DNA from: Mycolicibacterium nivoides
GTDB lineage: Bacteria > Actinomycetota > Actinomycetes > Mycobacteriales > Mycobacteriaceae
Length of the DNA: 64,000 nucleotides
Direction: 5' to 3'
Assembly: GCF_003855255.1 (NCBI RefSeq)
Contig: NZ_CP034072.1
Location: 6,552,753-6,616,752, forward strand
The notes under the pieces are model-generated. The model worked only from the letters and a program-made list of their open reading frames with translations, was not told where the DNA came from and searched no databases. Position numbers and translations under genes: made by a program. Of the stretch, positions 17,114-26,740 are shown piece after piece (the stretch's first letter is position 1; the number at the start of each line of letters is the position of its first letter).

Positions 17114-18646
17114 TCAGTGCAAGCGCAGATTCCGCAGCAGGTCGTACACGCCGGCAATCCACAGCAGCAGCGGGATCACCGCAGCGATGGCTGCCCCGTC
17201 AGCCAGTTCCAGGATCCGCTTTGTCACCGGCGACACCCGGCGCACGCCGTCGGTGGCGCCGACCGCGATGACAGCGACCAGACCGAGCGCGGTGTAGATC
17301 GCCAGCACCAACCAGGCGCTGCCCGGATTCCACAGGCACAGACGGACCATCACACCCGTGGGCACGGCGATGGCCGCCGCGAGCAGCGACCAGGAGCACC
17401 ACCGCTCGGCGTACAACCGCGACCGGAAGCCACAGATCACGGCCACCAACACTGCCACGATCATGCTGTGGATGAAGAAGTGTCCCTGCACCACAACCGC
17501 AATGGCACCGACCGACAGGACCAGCGAGCCAGCCGACAGGAATCCGATCAACAGCTGGCGGGTCAGCAAGCTGCGCTCCTGCAGTCGCGCAGCCGATTCG
17601 GGCACCGAGGCGATGATCGCCTTCCACGTGGGTGATGCTTCGTCGACCTCGTCCGGTGTGATGACCGGGTCGAGCAGCTCGTCGTTGGACACCGTCTCAC
17701 CGGGCGCCGGGATCGGCGGCAGGGCGATACGGGCAACAGCGACAGTGAGTTTCGCGGCGTTGGTCACCACGATCAATCCGAAGGCGATGGCACCCGCCGG
17801 CACCCAGGCGCCCCCGCCGTATCCGACGGCGATTGCCGCCCCGGTGATCGCGATCGCCAAGACGGCGATGAACGATGCGGCATCGGCGCGACGGCGCGGC
17901 CCACCGCGGGTGGCCAACGTCAACAACAGCACCACCGCACCGGCACCGGCAACCTGTGGCGCGCCAAGGGAATCCGCGTCGTAGGGCAACGGCACGGCTA
18001 GTGCGGCAGCACCGCCCAACACGATCGTCGCGGCCAGCAGCAGGCTCTCGGCCATATCCAGGTTCTGGTAGCGACTCTGCGCCGCGACGCTACCGCCCAG
18101 CAGACCCAGGCCGAACAACGCCAGCGCCAGCGCCCACCACCAGCCTTGGCCGGCCCCGTTCCAGGACACCAGTGACATGACGGTGATGGCCCCGGCGACG
18201 ACAGGGATAGCCAGGCCGACAAAGCGATTCAATGCGGTGCGGTCGAAAATCGGTGACTCGTCGAGCACGGCGATCGCGTCGATCACGTCCTCGACCAGCG
18301 GGCGGTACCGCTCGGTGCGGCTGACCGACACGAGCGTCAGCAATGATCCGTCGACCACGCCGGCGTCATCCAGGGATTCGTCGGCCTTCAGCGGCGGCGC
18401 ACCCGGGCGGGCGAACGCCCACATGCCCTGCTCGGAGAAGTCGAAACCCGCGAGGGTGTCCTTTGGAGTGTCCTCGAGCAATTCGCCCAGCACACTCACC
18501 GTTTCATCGATGTAGGTCTCGATCGCCGCGGCGGCCGGCAGGACCAGATCCGTCATCCGCTTACCGGTGAGGATGGTGACCCTGGTGGTGGACGGCCTGT
18601 TGGGCGTCGCGCTCGATGTGTCAGCGGCAGCTGCGGTCGCGGTCAA
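17114..18646 (-). CDS. eccD1: ESX-1 integral membrane protein EccD1
   Basis: 510 residues, TTG start overlapping the espI stop (TTGA). The N-terminal ubiquitin-like domain (about 20-115; RVTILTGKRMTDLVLP and GSLLTLVSV) is cytosolic. A linker with RYRPLVEDVIDAIAVLDESP leads to about 11 membrane helices, with the conserved NAAKLTVAVARIALPPIP loop in the middle and SRLYAERWCSW later. EccD dimers form the membrane ring of the ESX pore. Length matches M. tuberculosis EccD1 (511 aa). Confidence 0.96.
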   Translation of the reverse strand: MTATAAAADTSSATPNRPSTTRVTILTGKRMTDLVLPAAAAIETYIDETVSVLGELLEDTPKDTLAGFDFSEQGMWAFARPGAPPLKADESLDDAGVVDGSLLTLVSVSRTERYRPLVEDVIDAIAVLDESPIFDRTALNRFVGLAIPVVAGAITVMSLVSWNGAGQGWWWALALALFGLGLLGGSVAAQSRYQNLDMAESLLLAATIVLGGAAALAVPLPYDADSLGAPQVAGAGAVVLLLTLATRGGPRRRADAASFIAVLAIAITGAAIAVGYGGGAWVPAGAIAFGLIVVTNAAKLTVAVARIALPPIPAPGETVSNDELLDPVITPDEVDEASPTWKAIIASVPESAARLQERSLLTRQLLIGFLSAGSLVLSVGAIAVVVQGHFFIHSMIVAVLVAVICGFRSRLYAERWCSWSLLAAAIAVPTGVMVRLCLWNPGSAWLVLAIYTALGLVAVIAVGATDGVRRVSPVTKRILELADGAAIAAVIPLLLWIAGVYDLLRNLRLH

Positions 18647-20073
18647 CGTCGTTCAAGCCTGTCGAAATCGTCGGACAGGGCAGCCGCCAGCTCGGTGATG
18701 CGGCGCTGGAACGTATCGCTGAGCAGCTCGAGCTGAATCTCGGTGCCCGCGGCGATGTGCTTGTCCCACGGCAGCACGATGACGCGGCCCGGAGGCACGT
18801 GCCGCTCGAACTGCTGCACCAAGTCCTCGACGTCGACGTTGGGCTTACCGGGTGTGACGTGGTTGATGACGACACAAGACCGGCCGAGCAGATCCTGGTA
18901 ACCGTTCTGACGCAACCAGTCCATCGTGATGGCGGCCTGCCGGGCGCCGTCGATCGAGGCACTGGCCACGATGACCATCCCGGACACGCTGGAAAGCACA
19001 CCGCGGGAGGCCTTCTGGAACAGACCGGCACCGCAGTCAGCGAGAACGAGGTTGTAGTAGCGCGACACCACAGAGGTGGCGCCCTTCCAGTCGTCGTCGT
19101 TGAACTCGCGCTGGGCTCCGCTGTAGTCCTCCGAGGACAGCACCTCGAGGTTCGACCCGTTCATGCTCGTGTATGCACGAATGTCGTTGTAGCGGGACAG
19201 TTCCTGGTCGGCGAGCAGGTCGGAGATCGTCGCCGCGGACTGGCGTCCGGCCCGGTCGGCCAGGTTGCCGCCGTCCGGATCGGCGTCGATGGCCAGGATG
19301 CGGTCACCACGGACCTTGGCCATCGCCGATCCCAGGGCAACGGTGACGGCGGTCTTACCCACGCCGCCCTTCAGTCCGAATACGCCGATCTGGTACGAGT
19401 CGCGGGCATTCCGCCGGATCCGGCTGTGCAATTCAAGTTCGTAGACCTCGTCCGGCGACAGACCCAGGTTGATCCGCGTCGTCAGGTAAAGCCAGTGCCG
19501 CCATCCTCGCTGGGACGGCATCTTCACACCGGTCTTCACCCCGACGTGTGAGAGCGCATCGATCGCGCGGTGGTTGCCCATCGAGGCAGCCGAGGTGGGG
19601 CCGGGCGCGGCTGGGCTGGGGATCGCCTGCCCGGCTCGCCACTGACCACTGACCTCGGGATCGAGATCGGCGAACTGCGAGGGCGCCGGGCCCGGCGCAA
19701 CGCGCGCGGCCGGGCCGGGCAGGGTGCGGGCCTGCTCGTGACGTGCGCCCTGGCCGAATTGCTGTTGCTGCGGGGCCCGAAGCATCGGGTTCTGCGGCCA
19801 CTGCGGCGCCGTTGCCGGCGGCTGCGGCATCGGCGCAGGCATCTGCGGTGCGGCCTCCGCGTGCCGCGGCTGCGCGGCCGCCTGAGTCTGGGTAGCTGCC
19901 GTGGGGGCCACGGGTACGTCCGTGGAACTGGTCTCCCCGACCGGAACCGGCGGCGGTGGCGACGCGGCCGCGGCGGCCTTCAGAATGGCATCTCTGTCCA
20001 CGATTGCAGTGGCGTCGTCGACCGGTTTACCCGGTTCAGACGAGTGGAAGAGCCGGTCATAGTCGGCCGACAT
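18643..20073 (-). CDS. espI: ESX-1 secretion-associated ATPase EspI
   Basis: 476 residues. An Ala/Pro/Gln-rich N-terminal half (about 1-165) precedes a MinD/ParA-type ATPase domain with a deviant Walker A GLKGGVGKTAVT near residue 230 and a DADPDGG switch. EspI in M. tuberculosis links ESX-1 activity to cellular ATP level. It overlaps eccD1 by 4 bases and is separated from esxA by 131 bases containing a strong hairpin, so it may be expressed at a lower level than esxBA. A second, divergent protein of the same plan lies at 33651-35153. Confidence 0.92.
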   Translation of the reverse strand: MSADYDRLFHSSEPGKPVDDATAIVDRDAILKAAAAASPPPPVPVGETSSTDVPVAPTAATQTQAAAQPRHAEAAPQMPAPMPQPPATAPQWPQNPMLRAPQQQQFGQGARHEQARTLPGPAARVAPGPAPSQFADLDPEVSGQWRAGQAIPSPAAPGPTSAASMGNHRAIDALSHVGVKTGVKMPSQRGWRHWLYLTTRINLGLSPDEVYELELHSRIRRNARDSYQIGVFGLKGGVGKTAVTVALGSAMAKVRGDRILAIDADPDGGNLADRAGRQSAATISDLLADQELSRYNDIRAYTSMNGSNLEVLSSEDYSGAQREFNDDDWKGATSVVSRYYNLVLADCGAGLFQKASRGVLSSVSGMVIVASASIDGARQAAITMDWLRQNGYQDLLGRSCVVINHVTPGKPNVDVEDLVQQFERHVPPGRVIVLPWDKHIAAGTEIQLELLSDTFQRRITELAAALSDDFDRLERR

Positions 20074-20130
20074 GGGGACCCCTCAGATAGTCAAGTACAG
20101 ATGGCTAGATCTTTACACCCAAGCACAAGT

Positions 20131-20178
20131 GGTGGGCGGGTTCGGGCTATCACCAGATAGCACGAGTACCCGCCCACC
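20131..20178 (-). terminator. Hairpin between esxA and espI
   Basis: GGTGGGCGGGT (20131-20141) and ACCCGCCCACC (20168-20178) form a perfect 11-base stem, with an inner GCTATC/GATAGC stem. There is no clear T-tract in the leftward direction. It probably attenuates transcription or protects the 3' end of the abundant esxBA message. Confidence 0.6.
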
Positions 20179-20204
20179 AAAAGCATGCTTGATGCCGCGC
20201 CGTG

Positions 20205-20492
20205 TCAGGCAAACATTCCCGTGACGCCGGCTTCGGTCTGGGACATGGTCTGTCCCGCCTCGCTGATCGTCTGGGCGAGATTCTGCAGCGCCTGGTTCAG
20301 CTCGTTGGCGGTGTTGTCCCAGCGAGTCTGAACGGCCTGGTAGGCCTCCGAACCCGAGCCGCCCCACGCCGAGGCCAGCGAAGCGAGCGAGCCCTTGCCC
20401 TCGTCCAGCAGGCCGGCGGTGGTGCCGACGGCACCCTGGATCTCAGATGCGCCGCCTTCGATACCGGCGAAATTCCAAACCTGTTCCGTCAT
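20205..20492 (-). CDS. esxA: ESAT-6, secreted WXG100 protein EsxA
   Basis: 95-residue WXG100 protein with the hairpin motif W43-x-G45 ([11 protein letters not shown]), start [14 protein letters not shown] and the C-terminal GVTGMFA, all characteristic of EsxA of ESX-1. It forms a 1:1 dimer with EsxB and is secreted. It follows esxB by 30 bases. Length equals M. tuberculosis ESAT-6. Confidence 0.98.
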   Translation of the reverse strand: MTEQVWNFAGIEGGASEIQGAVGTTAGLLDEGKGSLASLASAWGGSGSEAYQAVQTRWDNTANELNQALQNLAQTISEAGQTMSQTEAGVTGMFA

Positions 20493-20522
20493 GTCTTGTC
20501 TCCGTTCTTGAGGTCAGCTAGG

Positions 20523-20825
20523 TCAGATCTGCATCGACGAGGCCAGGTTGCCGGCCTGATCGTCGTCGGTGCTCGAGTACTGGGTACCCGAGGTGTGGAT
20601 GTTGGTCGAGATCTCGTTCAGTTCCTGGATCTGCTTGTCAGCAGCCTCGTGGAACCGAAGCAGAGCCGCCTGGGCGGCCGTGCCGGCCTGGCCCTGCATC
20701 TGAGACGCCAAGGTGCCACCGGTCGACTCGACCTGCGCGATGACGCTCTTGAGCTCACCGGAGATGCGCTCGAAATTAGCAGCCTCCTTGGCGAGGACGG
20801 CGGCATCTGTATTCATCTGTGCCAT
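20523..20825 (-). CDS. esxB: CFP-10, secreted WXG100 protein EsxB
   Basis: 100-residue partner of EsxA. The N-terminal MNTDAAVLAKEAANFERISG and the central GTAAQAA match CFP-10. The C-terminal export motif YxxxD (Y83-D87, YSSTD) that binds EccCb1 is present. The usual WXG turn is altered: position 43 is Met (SQMQGQAG), with G45 kept. First gene of the esxBA pair; 91 bases downstream of PPE68. Confidence 0.97.
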   Translation of the reverse strand: MAQMNTDAAVLAKEAANFERISGELKSVIAQVESTGGTLASQMQGQAGTAAQAALLRFHEAADKQIQELNEISTNIHTSGTQYSSTDDDQAGNLASSMQI

Positions 20826-20916
20826 GTTGGATTCCCCTTATTTTTCCTTTGTCCTCACCAGTTAGAGATTTGGCGAGTCCTCCGGCCGGGTGGCCGGAAA
20901 GTCTTGTCATGGACGC

Positions 20917-22242
20917 CTACCAGTCGTCGTCTGCGTCTTCTGTCTGGTCGTATGTGAGGGCGGTCGGTGCGATCAATCCGTCCTTGGTGCCGCCGCTCTG
21001 CTCTTCCTTGTTCCTGGCGGCCTGCACCGGCGCCCCGCTGCCACCGCCGGCGCCGCTACCCACCGGCGCCATCGGACCCGCTGCACCCGCGGCTGCACCG
21101 AACGCCGGCTTCGCCTCCCCGCTGATGCCCAGCATGCTGGACAACAGTGCCGTGCGCGGCGGAGATCCGAGCGCGCCCGGCAGCGACGCCGCGCGCACCA
21201 GGCCGGCTCCCGAACTCGGGCCCGTGCCCCCGGCCAGCGGATGGTTCGAGAAGGGCATCGCGCCCATCAGCCCGGACTGCATACCCGACTGACTGCCACC
21301 CATGCTGGAGAACTGGCTGACCATCTGGGTCACCTGCTGCAGCGGTTGCGTGAAGGTCTGCATCTGGGACTGGAGCATCTGCGGGATCTGCCCCGCGAGT
21401 TGCCCGGCCTGCTGCCCCATCTGCATGGCCATCTGCATGCCCTGCTGCATCGGGTTCTTCTCGTTCGGATCCTTTTCCTGCTGTCCTGCGTTCTCACCCT
21501 TGCTCGCCGCGCCGACTGCCCGCTGCTCGGCGTGGTTGGCCTGCGCGGCGGCATTGCCGGTGGCCAATTTGATCGATGAGAGCGTGGATAGGGCGCTGAT
21601 CCCTTCGATCGTCATGTTGCGGGCCGCACCCTGCGCGGTCCGGGGGGCCGTCGATGCGAGCGCCGCTGCCGCGGTCGTCTCACCGATCCCCGGCAACACG
21701 ATCGGCGTCATCGGCACGATCGGCTCGAACAGCAGGTTCATGGTGGTTTCGGCGTGGTAGGCCTCCATCGCCCCGGCTGCCTGGTTCCACATCCGGACGA
21801 AGTAGTCCATCTCATTGAGCCCGATCGGCATCGTGTTGATGCCGAGGAAGTTGGTGGCTTCCAGGACTCCGTGAGTGATGTGATTCTGCTCGATCTCCGG
21901 AATGGGCGGAGTGGTCGTCAGAGCCAGGGTGTACGAACTTGCCTGGGCGCCGGCCTGCAAGGCCCGCTTCTGCGCCTGCAGCACCATCGTCCGCAGCCAG
22001 ATGATCATCGGCATGGTTGCCGAGACCGCACGCTCACTGGCCGTGCCGCTCCACACCGAGGTCAGGTTGCTCAGCGCCCCGGCAAGTTCGTCAGCCTGGG
22101 TCTCCAGCAGGATCGCGAGACCCTCCCAACCCGTTGCCGCCTGGAGCATCGGTGCCGGGCCGGCACCGACCATCAAGCGGGCGGTGTTGATCTCTGGAGG
22201 CAGCGCGAACCATGTCGGTGGAACGGGTGGTACCGCAACCAT
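20917..22242 (-). CDS. PPE68: PPE family protein PPE68
   Basis: 441 residues. The PPE domain starts with PPVPPTWFALPPEINTARL and has the WxG turn VWSGTASERA. The C-terminal part is Met/Gln-rich (repeats of QMGQQAGQLAGQIPQM type) and then Gly/Ala-rich, ending in acidic residues (TEDADDDW). PPE68 pairs with the PE protein encoded 41 bases upstream and is delivered by EspG1. Position between PE35 and esxB identifies it. It is longer than M. tuberculosis PPE68 (368 aa), through the low-complexity tail. Confidence 0.95.
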   Translation of the reverse strand: MVAVPPVPPTWFALPPEINTARLMVGAGPAPMLQAATGWEGLAILLETQADELAGALSNLTSVWSGTASERAVSATMPMIIWLRTMVLQAQKRALQAGAQASSYTLALTTTPPIPEIEQNHITHGVLEATNFLGINTMPIGLNEMDYFVRMWNQAAGAMEAYHAETTMNLLFEPIVPMTPIVLPGIGETTAAAALASTAPRTAQGAARNMTIEGISALSTLSSIKLATGNAAAQANHAEQRAVGAASKGENAGQQEKDPNEKNPMQQGMQMAMQMGQQAGQLAGQIPQMLQSQMQTFTQPLQQVTQMVSQFSSMGGSQSGMQSGLMGAMPFSNHPLAGGTGPSSGAGLVRAASLPGALGSPPRTALLSSMLGISGEAKPAFGAAAGAAGPMAPVGSGAGGGSGAPVQAARNKEEQSGGTKDGLIAPTALTYDQTEDADDDW

Positions 22243-22283
22243 GACTGGATGACCCTATCTCTGACGAATTTGCCTACGGCTTG

Positions 22284-22577
22284 CTAGAGCGTGGTGGCCT
22301 GAGCCGCGTCGACCGCGTTGTAGATGCCCGCGATCTCCTGGTACGCGGCGCCCGCCCGGGTCAGCTCCTCCTGGGCGAACGAGTTCGCCGCAAGAGCCTC
22401 GACGCCCTCGCTGGCGAAGGCCATGGCGGCCAGTGCCGAGACCTCGTCAGCGCCGGCCGGAACCAGCGCGGTGACAGCCGCAGCAGCGGTGGTGCCGCCG
22501 GCCAGACCACGGGCCGCGTTTGCGATCACCTGTGCGGCAACACCTTCGGCGCCCGGGTTGTGCATCATCGGTTGCAT
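22284..22577 (-). CDS. PE35: PE family protein PE35
   Basis: 97 residues from the ATG preceded by GGGGAG; fifteen upstream codons in frame are rejected on that basis. The helical-hairpin PE domain contains VPAGADEVSALAAMAFASEG, nearly the same as in PE35 of M. tuberculosis, and ends after YxxxD-like YNAVD. It forms a heterodimer with PPE68, whose gene follows by 41 bases. Confidence 0.93.
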   Translation of the reverse strand: MQPMMHNPGAEGVAAQVIANAARGLAGGTTAAAAVTALVPAGADEVSALAAMAFASEGVEALAANSFAQEELTRAGAAYQEIAGIYNAVDAAQATTL

Positions 22578-22757
22578 TTGCTTGCTCCCCTGTTTCGATT
22601 GCAAATAACCAGGGACAAGCACTCATAGGCGGCTTGGCAGAGAGTTTGCCAAGCCGTCAAGGAATCTGTCCCCCGATCCCTTTGCTGACGGGCCGCCGCC
22701 AGCGTTGCTGAGTGCGCTGTTCAAATACTAACTGCCCTTTTGGGGTGCTGAGAACAC
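22578..22757 (-). promoter_or_regulatory. Leader of PE35-PPE68-esxBA with inverted repeat
   Basis: 180 bases separate eccCb1 from PE35, the widest gap in the core. It contains a perfect 10-base inverted repeat (CGGCTTGGCA at 22630-22639, complement at 22647-22656) with a 7-base loop. This is a good place for a dedicated promoter or a processing hairpin that allows higher esxBA expression than the ecc genes. The role is inferred. Confidence 0.5.
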
Positions 22758-24509
22758 TTATTCCGCCGGTGGATCGACGTAGGCCGCCTGGATGACTTCC
22801 TTGCCGTCCGGTCCGACCATAAATGCCTGGCCAGGCGGCCTTTTCTTGACGATGATCTCCCGCGACGGGAAGTCGTTCTTCTCGCCGGAGAGGAACAGAG
22901 TCGGCGAACCTGCACCGTAGGCGGCGCCCACGAACTTATCCATCGTCGACCTGTGCGCCAGGCTCATCTGGCACGCCACGATGATGTGCAGGCCGATATC
23001 GGCCGCCGCGGGAAGCAGCGGAGCCAACGGCGCCATCGGCGACATCATGCCCGCGGCGGCGGTGATCATGTGCCAGTCGTCGACCAGCAGCACGATGTCC
23101 GGACCGCTCCACCACGACCGCGCCCGCAGCTGCGCGGTGGTCAGGTCGGGCGGCGGCAGCCGCTTCTTCAGATTGACGGCCAGCGCCTTGATCGACTCCT
23201 CCAACGACGCGCTGTTCCGGTTGATCGCACCGGCAGCCAGCAGATGCGACTCCGGCACCGCGTCGAGCAGGCCCGACCGGTAGTCGGCCAGCATGAACCG
23301 CACCTGGTCGGGACTGTTGCGACTGCAGATCGCCTTCGCGACCGCATGCGCGATGGTGGTCTTGCCCGACTTCGGGGCACCGAAGATCAGCAGGTGCGGC
23401 GTCATGTTCATCTGGTTGTAGGCAACCGTGAGATCGGACTCGCGCACCCCCAGCGGCACCTGCCAGCGGGTCCGGTAGTCGGCGTCGGGTCCCGGCGGAT
23501 TCGGGTCGAGCTGATGCAGGTAGATCCGTTCCGGCAACACCCGCACCTGCGGCGCCTGATCGGTGTAGCGCGAGGCCACTTCCTGCACACCCGCCGAGAT
23601 CGCGTCGACGATGTTGGCCGCGCTGTGGACGCCGTCCAGCCGAGGTACCCCGATCATCAGGTGATGTTTCTCGAGCGAAACGGCGCGGCCCGGCCGGTTG
23701 GCCGGGATGTCCCGGGTGATCCGGTCGATCTGGGTCTCATTCACATCGCCCAGCCGGAACTCCAGCTTGGTGCCCAGGTAGTCACGCACACGTGACTTGA
23801 GCTCGGTCCAGCGCGGGGTGGAGATGATGACGTGCACGCCGTACGCCAGGCCCTGACCGGCGAGATCCTGCACGGCCGGTTCCAGATCGGGGAACTCGGC
23901 CACGAAGGCCGGCCAGCCGTCGATCACCAGGAAGACGTCACCGAACGGATCCTGCGCAGCCGGGTTGTTCGGATCGTCCCGCATCTCGCGGTAGGCCGAG
24001 ATCGAGCCCACGCGGTACTGCTTGAACACCTGCTCACGGGCCCTCAACACCGCTTTGACCTCGGCCACCACCCGGTTGACCCGGTCCGGCTCGGCACGGG
24101 TGGCCACGCCACCCACGTGTGGCAGGTCCTCCATGTACATCAGGCCACCACCGCCGAGGTCGATGCAGTAGAACTGCACCTGCCGCGGCGTGTGGGTGGC
24201 CGCGGCCGACAGCATCAGCGTCTGCAGGAAGGTCGACTTCCCGGTCTGCGGTGCACCGCCGATCGCGATGTTGCCGCCGGCGGCCGACACGTCGACGCCC
24301 CAGATGTCCTGGCGGTGCCGGCGCGGCTCGTCCATGATTCCCAGGGGGAAGCGCAGCGGCTGCCGCTGGTAGTCACGCTCGATCAGTTCGTTGACCGGAG
24401 TCGGATCCGTCAGCGGCGGTAGCCACATCTTGTAGGCGCGGCTCTCACCGGTGCCCAACTGCTCGAGGACCACCTCGCGCAAGATCCTGGGTTCGGCGCC
24501 TGTAGTCAT
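22758..24509 (-). CDS. eccCb1: ESX-1 ATPase subunit EccCb1
   Basis: 583 residues with two FtsK/SpoIIIE-type ATPase domains. Walker A motifs are GAPQTGKST (about residue 84) and GAPKSGKTT (about residue 376); Walker B-like strands FLVIDGW and VLLVDDW are visible. The last domain binds the C-terminal YxxxD signal of EsxB in other species. Splitting of EccC into Ca and Cb is specific to ESX-1. It follows eccCa1 by 2 bases. Confidence 0.97.
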   Translation of the reverse strand: MTTGAEPRILREVVLEQLGTGESRAYKMWLPPLTDPTPVNELIERDYQRQPLRFPLGIMDEPRRHRQDIWGVDVSAAGGNIAIGGAPQTGKSTFLQTLMLSAAATHTPRQVQFYCIDLGGGGLMYMEDLPHVGGVATRAEPDRVNRVVAEVKAVLRAREQVFKQYRVGSISAYREMRDDPNNPAAQDPFGDVFLVIDGWPAFVAEFPDLEPAVQDLAGQGLAYGVHVIISTPRWTELKSRVRDYLGTKLEFRLGDVNETQIDRITRDIPANRPGRAVSLEKHHLMIGVPRLDGVHSAANIVDAISAGVQEVASRYTDQAPQVRVLPERIYLHQLDPNPPGPDADYRTRWQVPLGVRESDLTVAYNQMNMTPHLLIFGAPKSGKTTIAHAVAKAICSRNSPDQVRFMLADYRSGLLDAVPESHLLAAGAINRNSASLEESIKALAVNLKKRLPPPDLTTAQLRARSWWSGPDIVLLVDDWHMITAAAGMMSPMAPLAPLLPAAADIGLHIIVACQMSLAHRSTMDKFVGAAYGAGSPTLFLSGEKNDFPSREIIVKKRPPGQAFMVGPDGKEVIQAAYVDPPAE

Positions 24510-24511
24510 GG

Positions 24512-26740
24512 CTAGCTCACCGCCGTATCGAAGATCGGGGTCGTCGTGAACTGGTGAATCCGCACCCGGGACTGCCGCTTCTCCCGAGGCCTGGCCTCGC
24601 CGTCCCCGGAGTCCTCCACCTCGGGTACATAGTTGGCACCGGTGTAGAGGGTGCTGAACTTCACCGGGTCCTCCATGCCCACCCGCAGGAACCCGACGCC
24701 GCTCTCCTTGTTGGTGATGTACTGCGCCTCCGGGGTACCGATCACCGCCTTGGACTCAGAGGAGCTGGTGGTACGCAACGCGATTCGGTAGGTCAGGTTC
24801 GGCTCGAGCTTGTCGATCCGGACACCGCCGGTGTTCAGCGACTGGGTGGCCAGCAGCAGGTGCACACGCAGCGAGCGACCCACGCGGCAGATCCGGTCGA
24901 ACAGCTGGATGAAGTCCGGATGGTTCTGCAGGAGCTCGGCGAACTCGTCGACCACCACGAACAGCGTCGGCAACGGCGGAAGGTCGGCGCCGCGCTCGCG
25001 GTGCTTCTCGTACTCGGCCACACCGGACAGCGCACCCGCGGCACCCACCTGCATACCGGCCTGACGCAGGATCTGCTGACGCCGGTCGAGCTCACCGGTG
25101 AGCACCTCGCCCATACGTCCGACGAGCTCGGCTTCCTCTTCCATGTTGGTGACGACGGCCGCGGTGTGCGGCAGCTTCTCCATACCCAGGAAGGTCGAAC
25201 CGCCCTTGAAGTCGGTGAGCAACAGGTTGATCTGGTCGGGATGGTGGGTGGCCACCAGCGACAGGATCATGGTCCGCAGGAACTCCGACTTACCCGAGCC
25301 GGTGGTGCCGATGAGCATGCCGTGCGGACCGGCACCGAACTCGGCGCCCTCCTTGATGTCCAGCTTCATGACCTCACCGGACTTGAGTTCGTGGCCGAAC
25401 GGGATCTTGAGCCGGTCCCGGTCGGTGTCGGTGAACATCCGCCAACGAGCCGGGGTCACCTCCTCCACCGACTTGGCGCCCACCAGGTGGTGCCATTCCT
25501 TGGAGACCTTCTTCTGCACCCGGACGTTCTTGTCGATGATCGTCCCGGTGATCGACCAGCCGGCCAGCTTGCGGGCGACCCGGCCGGCCTGCGCCGGGGT
25601 CATCCGGTCGACGACCCGAGTCACCTCGCGGTAGTTCTGGTTGGGCAGCTTGTCGTCGGCCGTCCCGTCCGCGTCGACGCGCAGCCGGTAGGCCGAACCG
25701 CGGTGGTTACCCAGGGTGAGTACGGTGACGCCGGCCCGGCCGTCGACCGGGAAACCGGCCTTGCCACCGGTCAGATCCACCACGATCACGTACGGGCCGC
25801 CGGGCGCGGCGTCGGCGCTGTGCGGGCCGCGCGCAGTCAGATCGCTCAGGCCGTCGGGGCGGGTGTAGACCAGGCGGGTGGGCCCGGCCGCGTCGGTGTC
25901 GGTCTGGTGCTGGACGTGCGGCAACCACTTGAGCCACGCCCAGTTCGGATCCTCCGGATTGTCGGTGAGCACCCGGATCTGCAGCAGGTCCGGCGGATGG
26001 AACACCGCCAGATGACAGATCATCGCGGTCAGCAGCGCCGAGGCCCCGTCGGTGTCGCCACCGACGGCGATGGTCGGAAATGTCCGCAGCTGAACAAGTT
26101 TCGGGCAATCCTGGATCAGGCCGTGGGTGCGCAGGAACTTGGTCACCCACATGTGGCTGACCGGCTCAAGGTGCGGCTGCGGCGCGCCCTGTGGGCCGGC
26201 CAGCTCGCCGCTGGTGTTCGGCTTGAGCAGCCGGTCCACCGCGATCTCGGCGCCGATACCGATCCGGGTGGCGGCGTAGAAGTCCGAGTTGGCCTGACGG
26301 GACCACTGCCGGTGCGTGCCGATGATCGACAACAGATCGTCGGGATGCGGTGCGTGGTACCCGAAGAACGCCACCTGAGCCGACGCCGACGACGTCACCC
26401 GGGTGCGCAGACCGGCCAGGTATCGCAGGTATTCCTTACGGTCGGCATTGATCTCGGGTACCCGCTTGCCGCCCTGACCGCCGCCGGACATGAAACCGAC
26501 TGTGCCCATGATCATCATCAGCGGCATCATCAGCATGTACGGGGACAGCTGACGCACCCCGGTGAAGATCATGATCGCGATCATGCCGATCATGCAGCCG
26601 CCCATGACCCAGGGCATGGCCTTCTGCATGCCCGAGGGCGGGATCTCGATCCCGAGGTCATCGGGTGCGGCGACATTGATCTCGCCCGGTGTCAGCCGCG
26701 GCCCCCGCTTGATCGTCGGGGTGAACTTCTTCGTCGTCAT
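24512..26740 (-). CDS. eccCa1: ESX-1 ATPase subunit EccCa1
   Basis: 742 residues. Two membrane helices near residues 40-85 ([17 protein letters not shown] and [15 protein letters not shown]) anchor it. A DUF linker domain is followed by the first FtsK/SpoIIIE ATPase with Walker [10 protein letters not shown] and Walker [13 protein letters not shown]. Together with EccCb1 it makes the complete motor of the ESX-1 pore. It overlaps eccB1 by 4 bases (ATGA). Confidence 0.97.
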   Translation of the reverse strand: MTTKKFTPTIKRGPRLTPGEINVAAPDDLGIEIPPSGMQKAMPWVMGGCMIGMIAIMIFTGVRQLSPYMLMMPLMMIMGTVGFMSGGGQGGKRVPEINADRKEYLRYLAGLRTRVTSSASAQVAFFGYHAPHPDDLLSIIGTHRQWSRQANSDFYAATRIGIGAEIAVDRLLKPNTSGELAGPQGAPQPHLEPVSHMWVTKFLRTHGLIQDCPKLVQLRTFPTIAVGGDTDGASALLTAMICHLAVFHPPDLLQIRVLTDNPEDPNWAWLKWLPHVQHQTDTDAAGPTRLVYTRPDGLSDLTARGPHSADAAPGGPYVIVVDLTGGKAGFPVDGRAGVTVLTLGNHRGSAYRLRVDADGTADDKLPNQNYREVTRVVDRMTPAQAGRVARKLAGWSITGTIIDKNVRVQKKVSKEWHHLVGAKSVEEVTPARWRMFTDTDRDRLKIPFGHELKSGEVMKLDIKEGAEFGAGPHGMLIGTTGSGKSEFLRTMILSLVATHHPDQINLLLTDFKGGSTFLGMEKLPHTAAVVTNMEEEAELVGRMGEVLTGELDRRQQILRQAGMQVGAAGALSGVAEYEKHRERGADLPPLPTLFVVVDEFAELLQNHPDFIQLFDRICRVGRSLRVHLLLATQSLNTGGVRIDKLEPNLTYRIALRTTSSSESKAVIGTPEAQYITNKESGVGFLRVGMEDPVKFSTLYTGANYVPEVEDSGDGEARPREKRQSRVRIHQFTTTPIFDTAVS

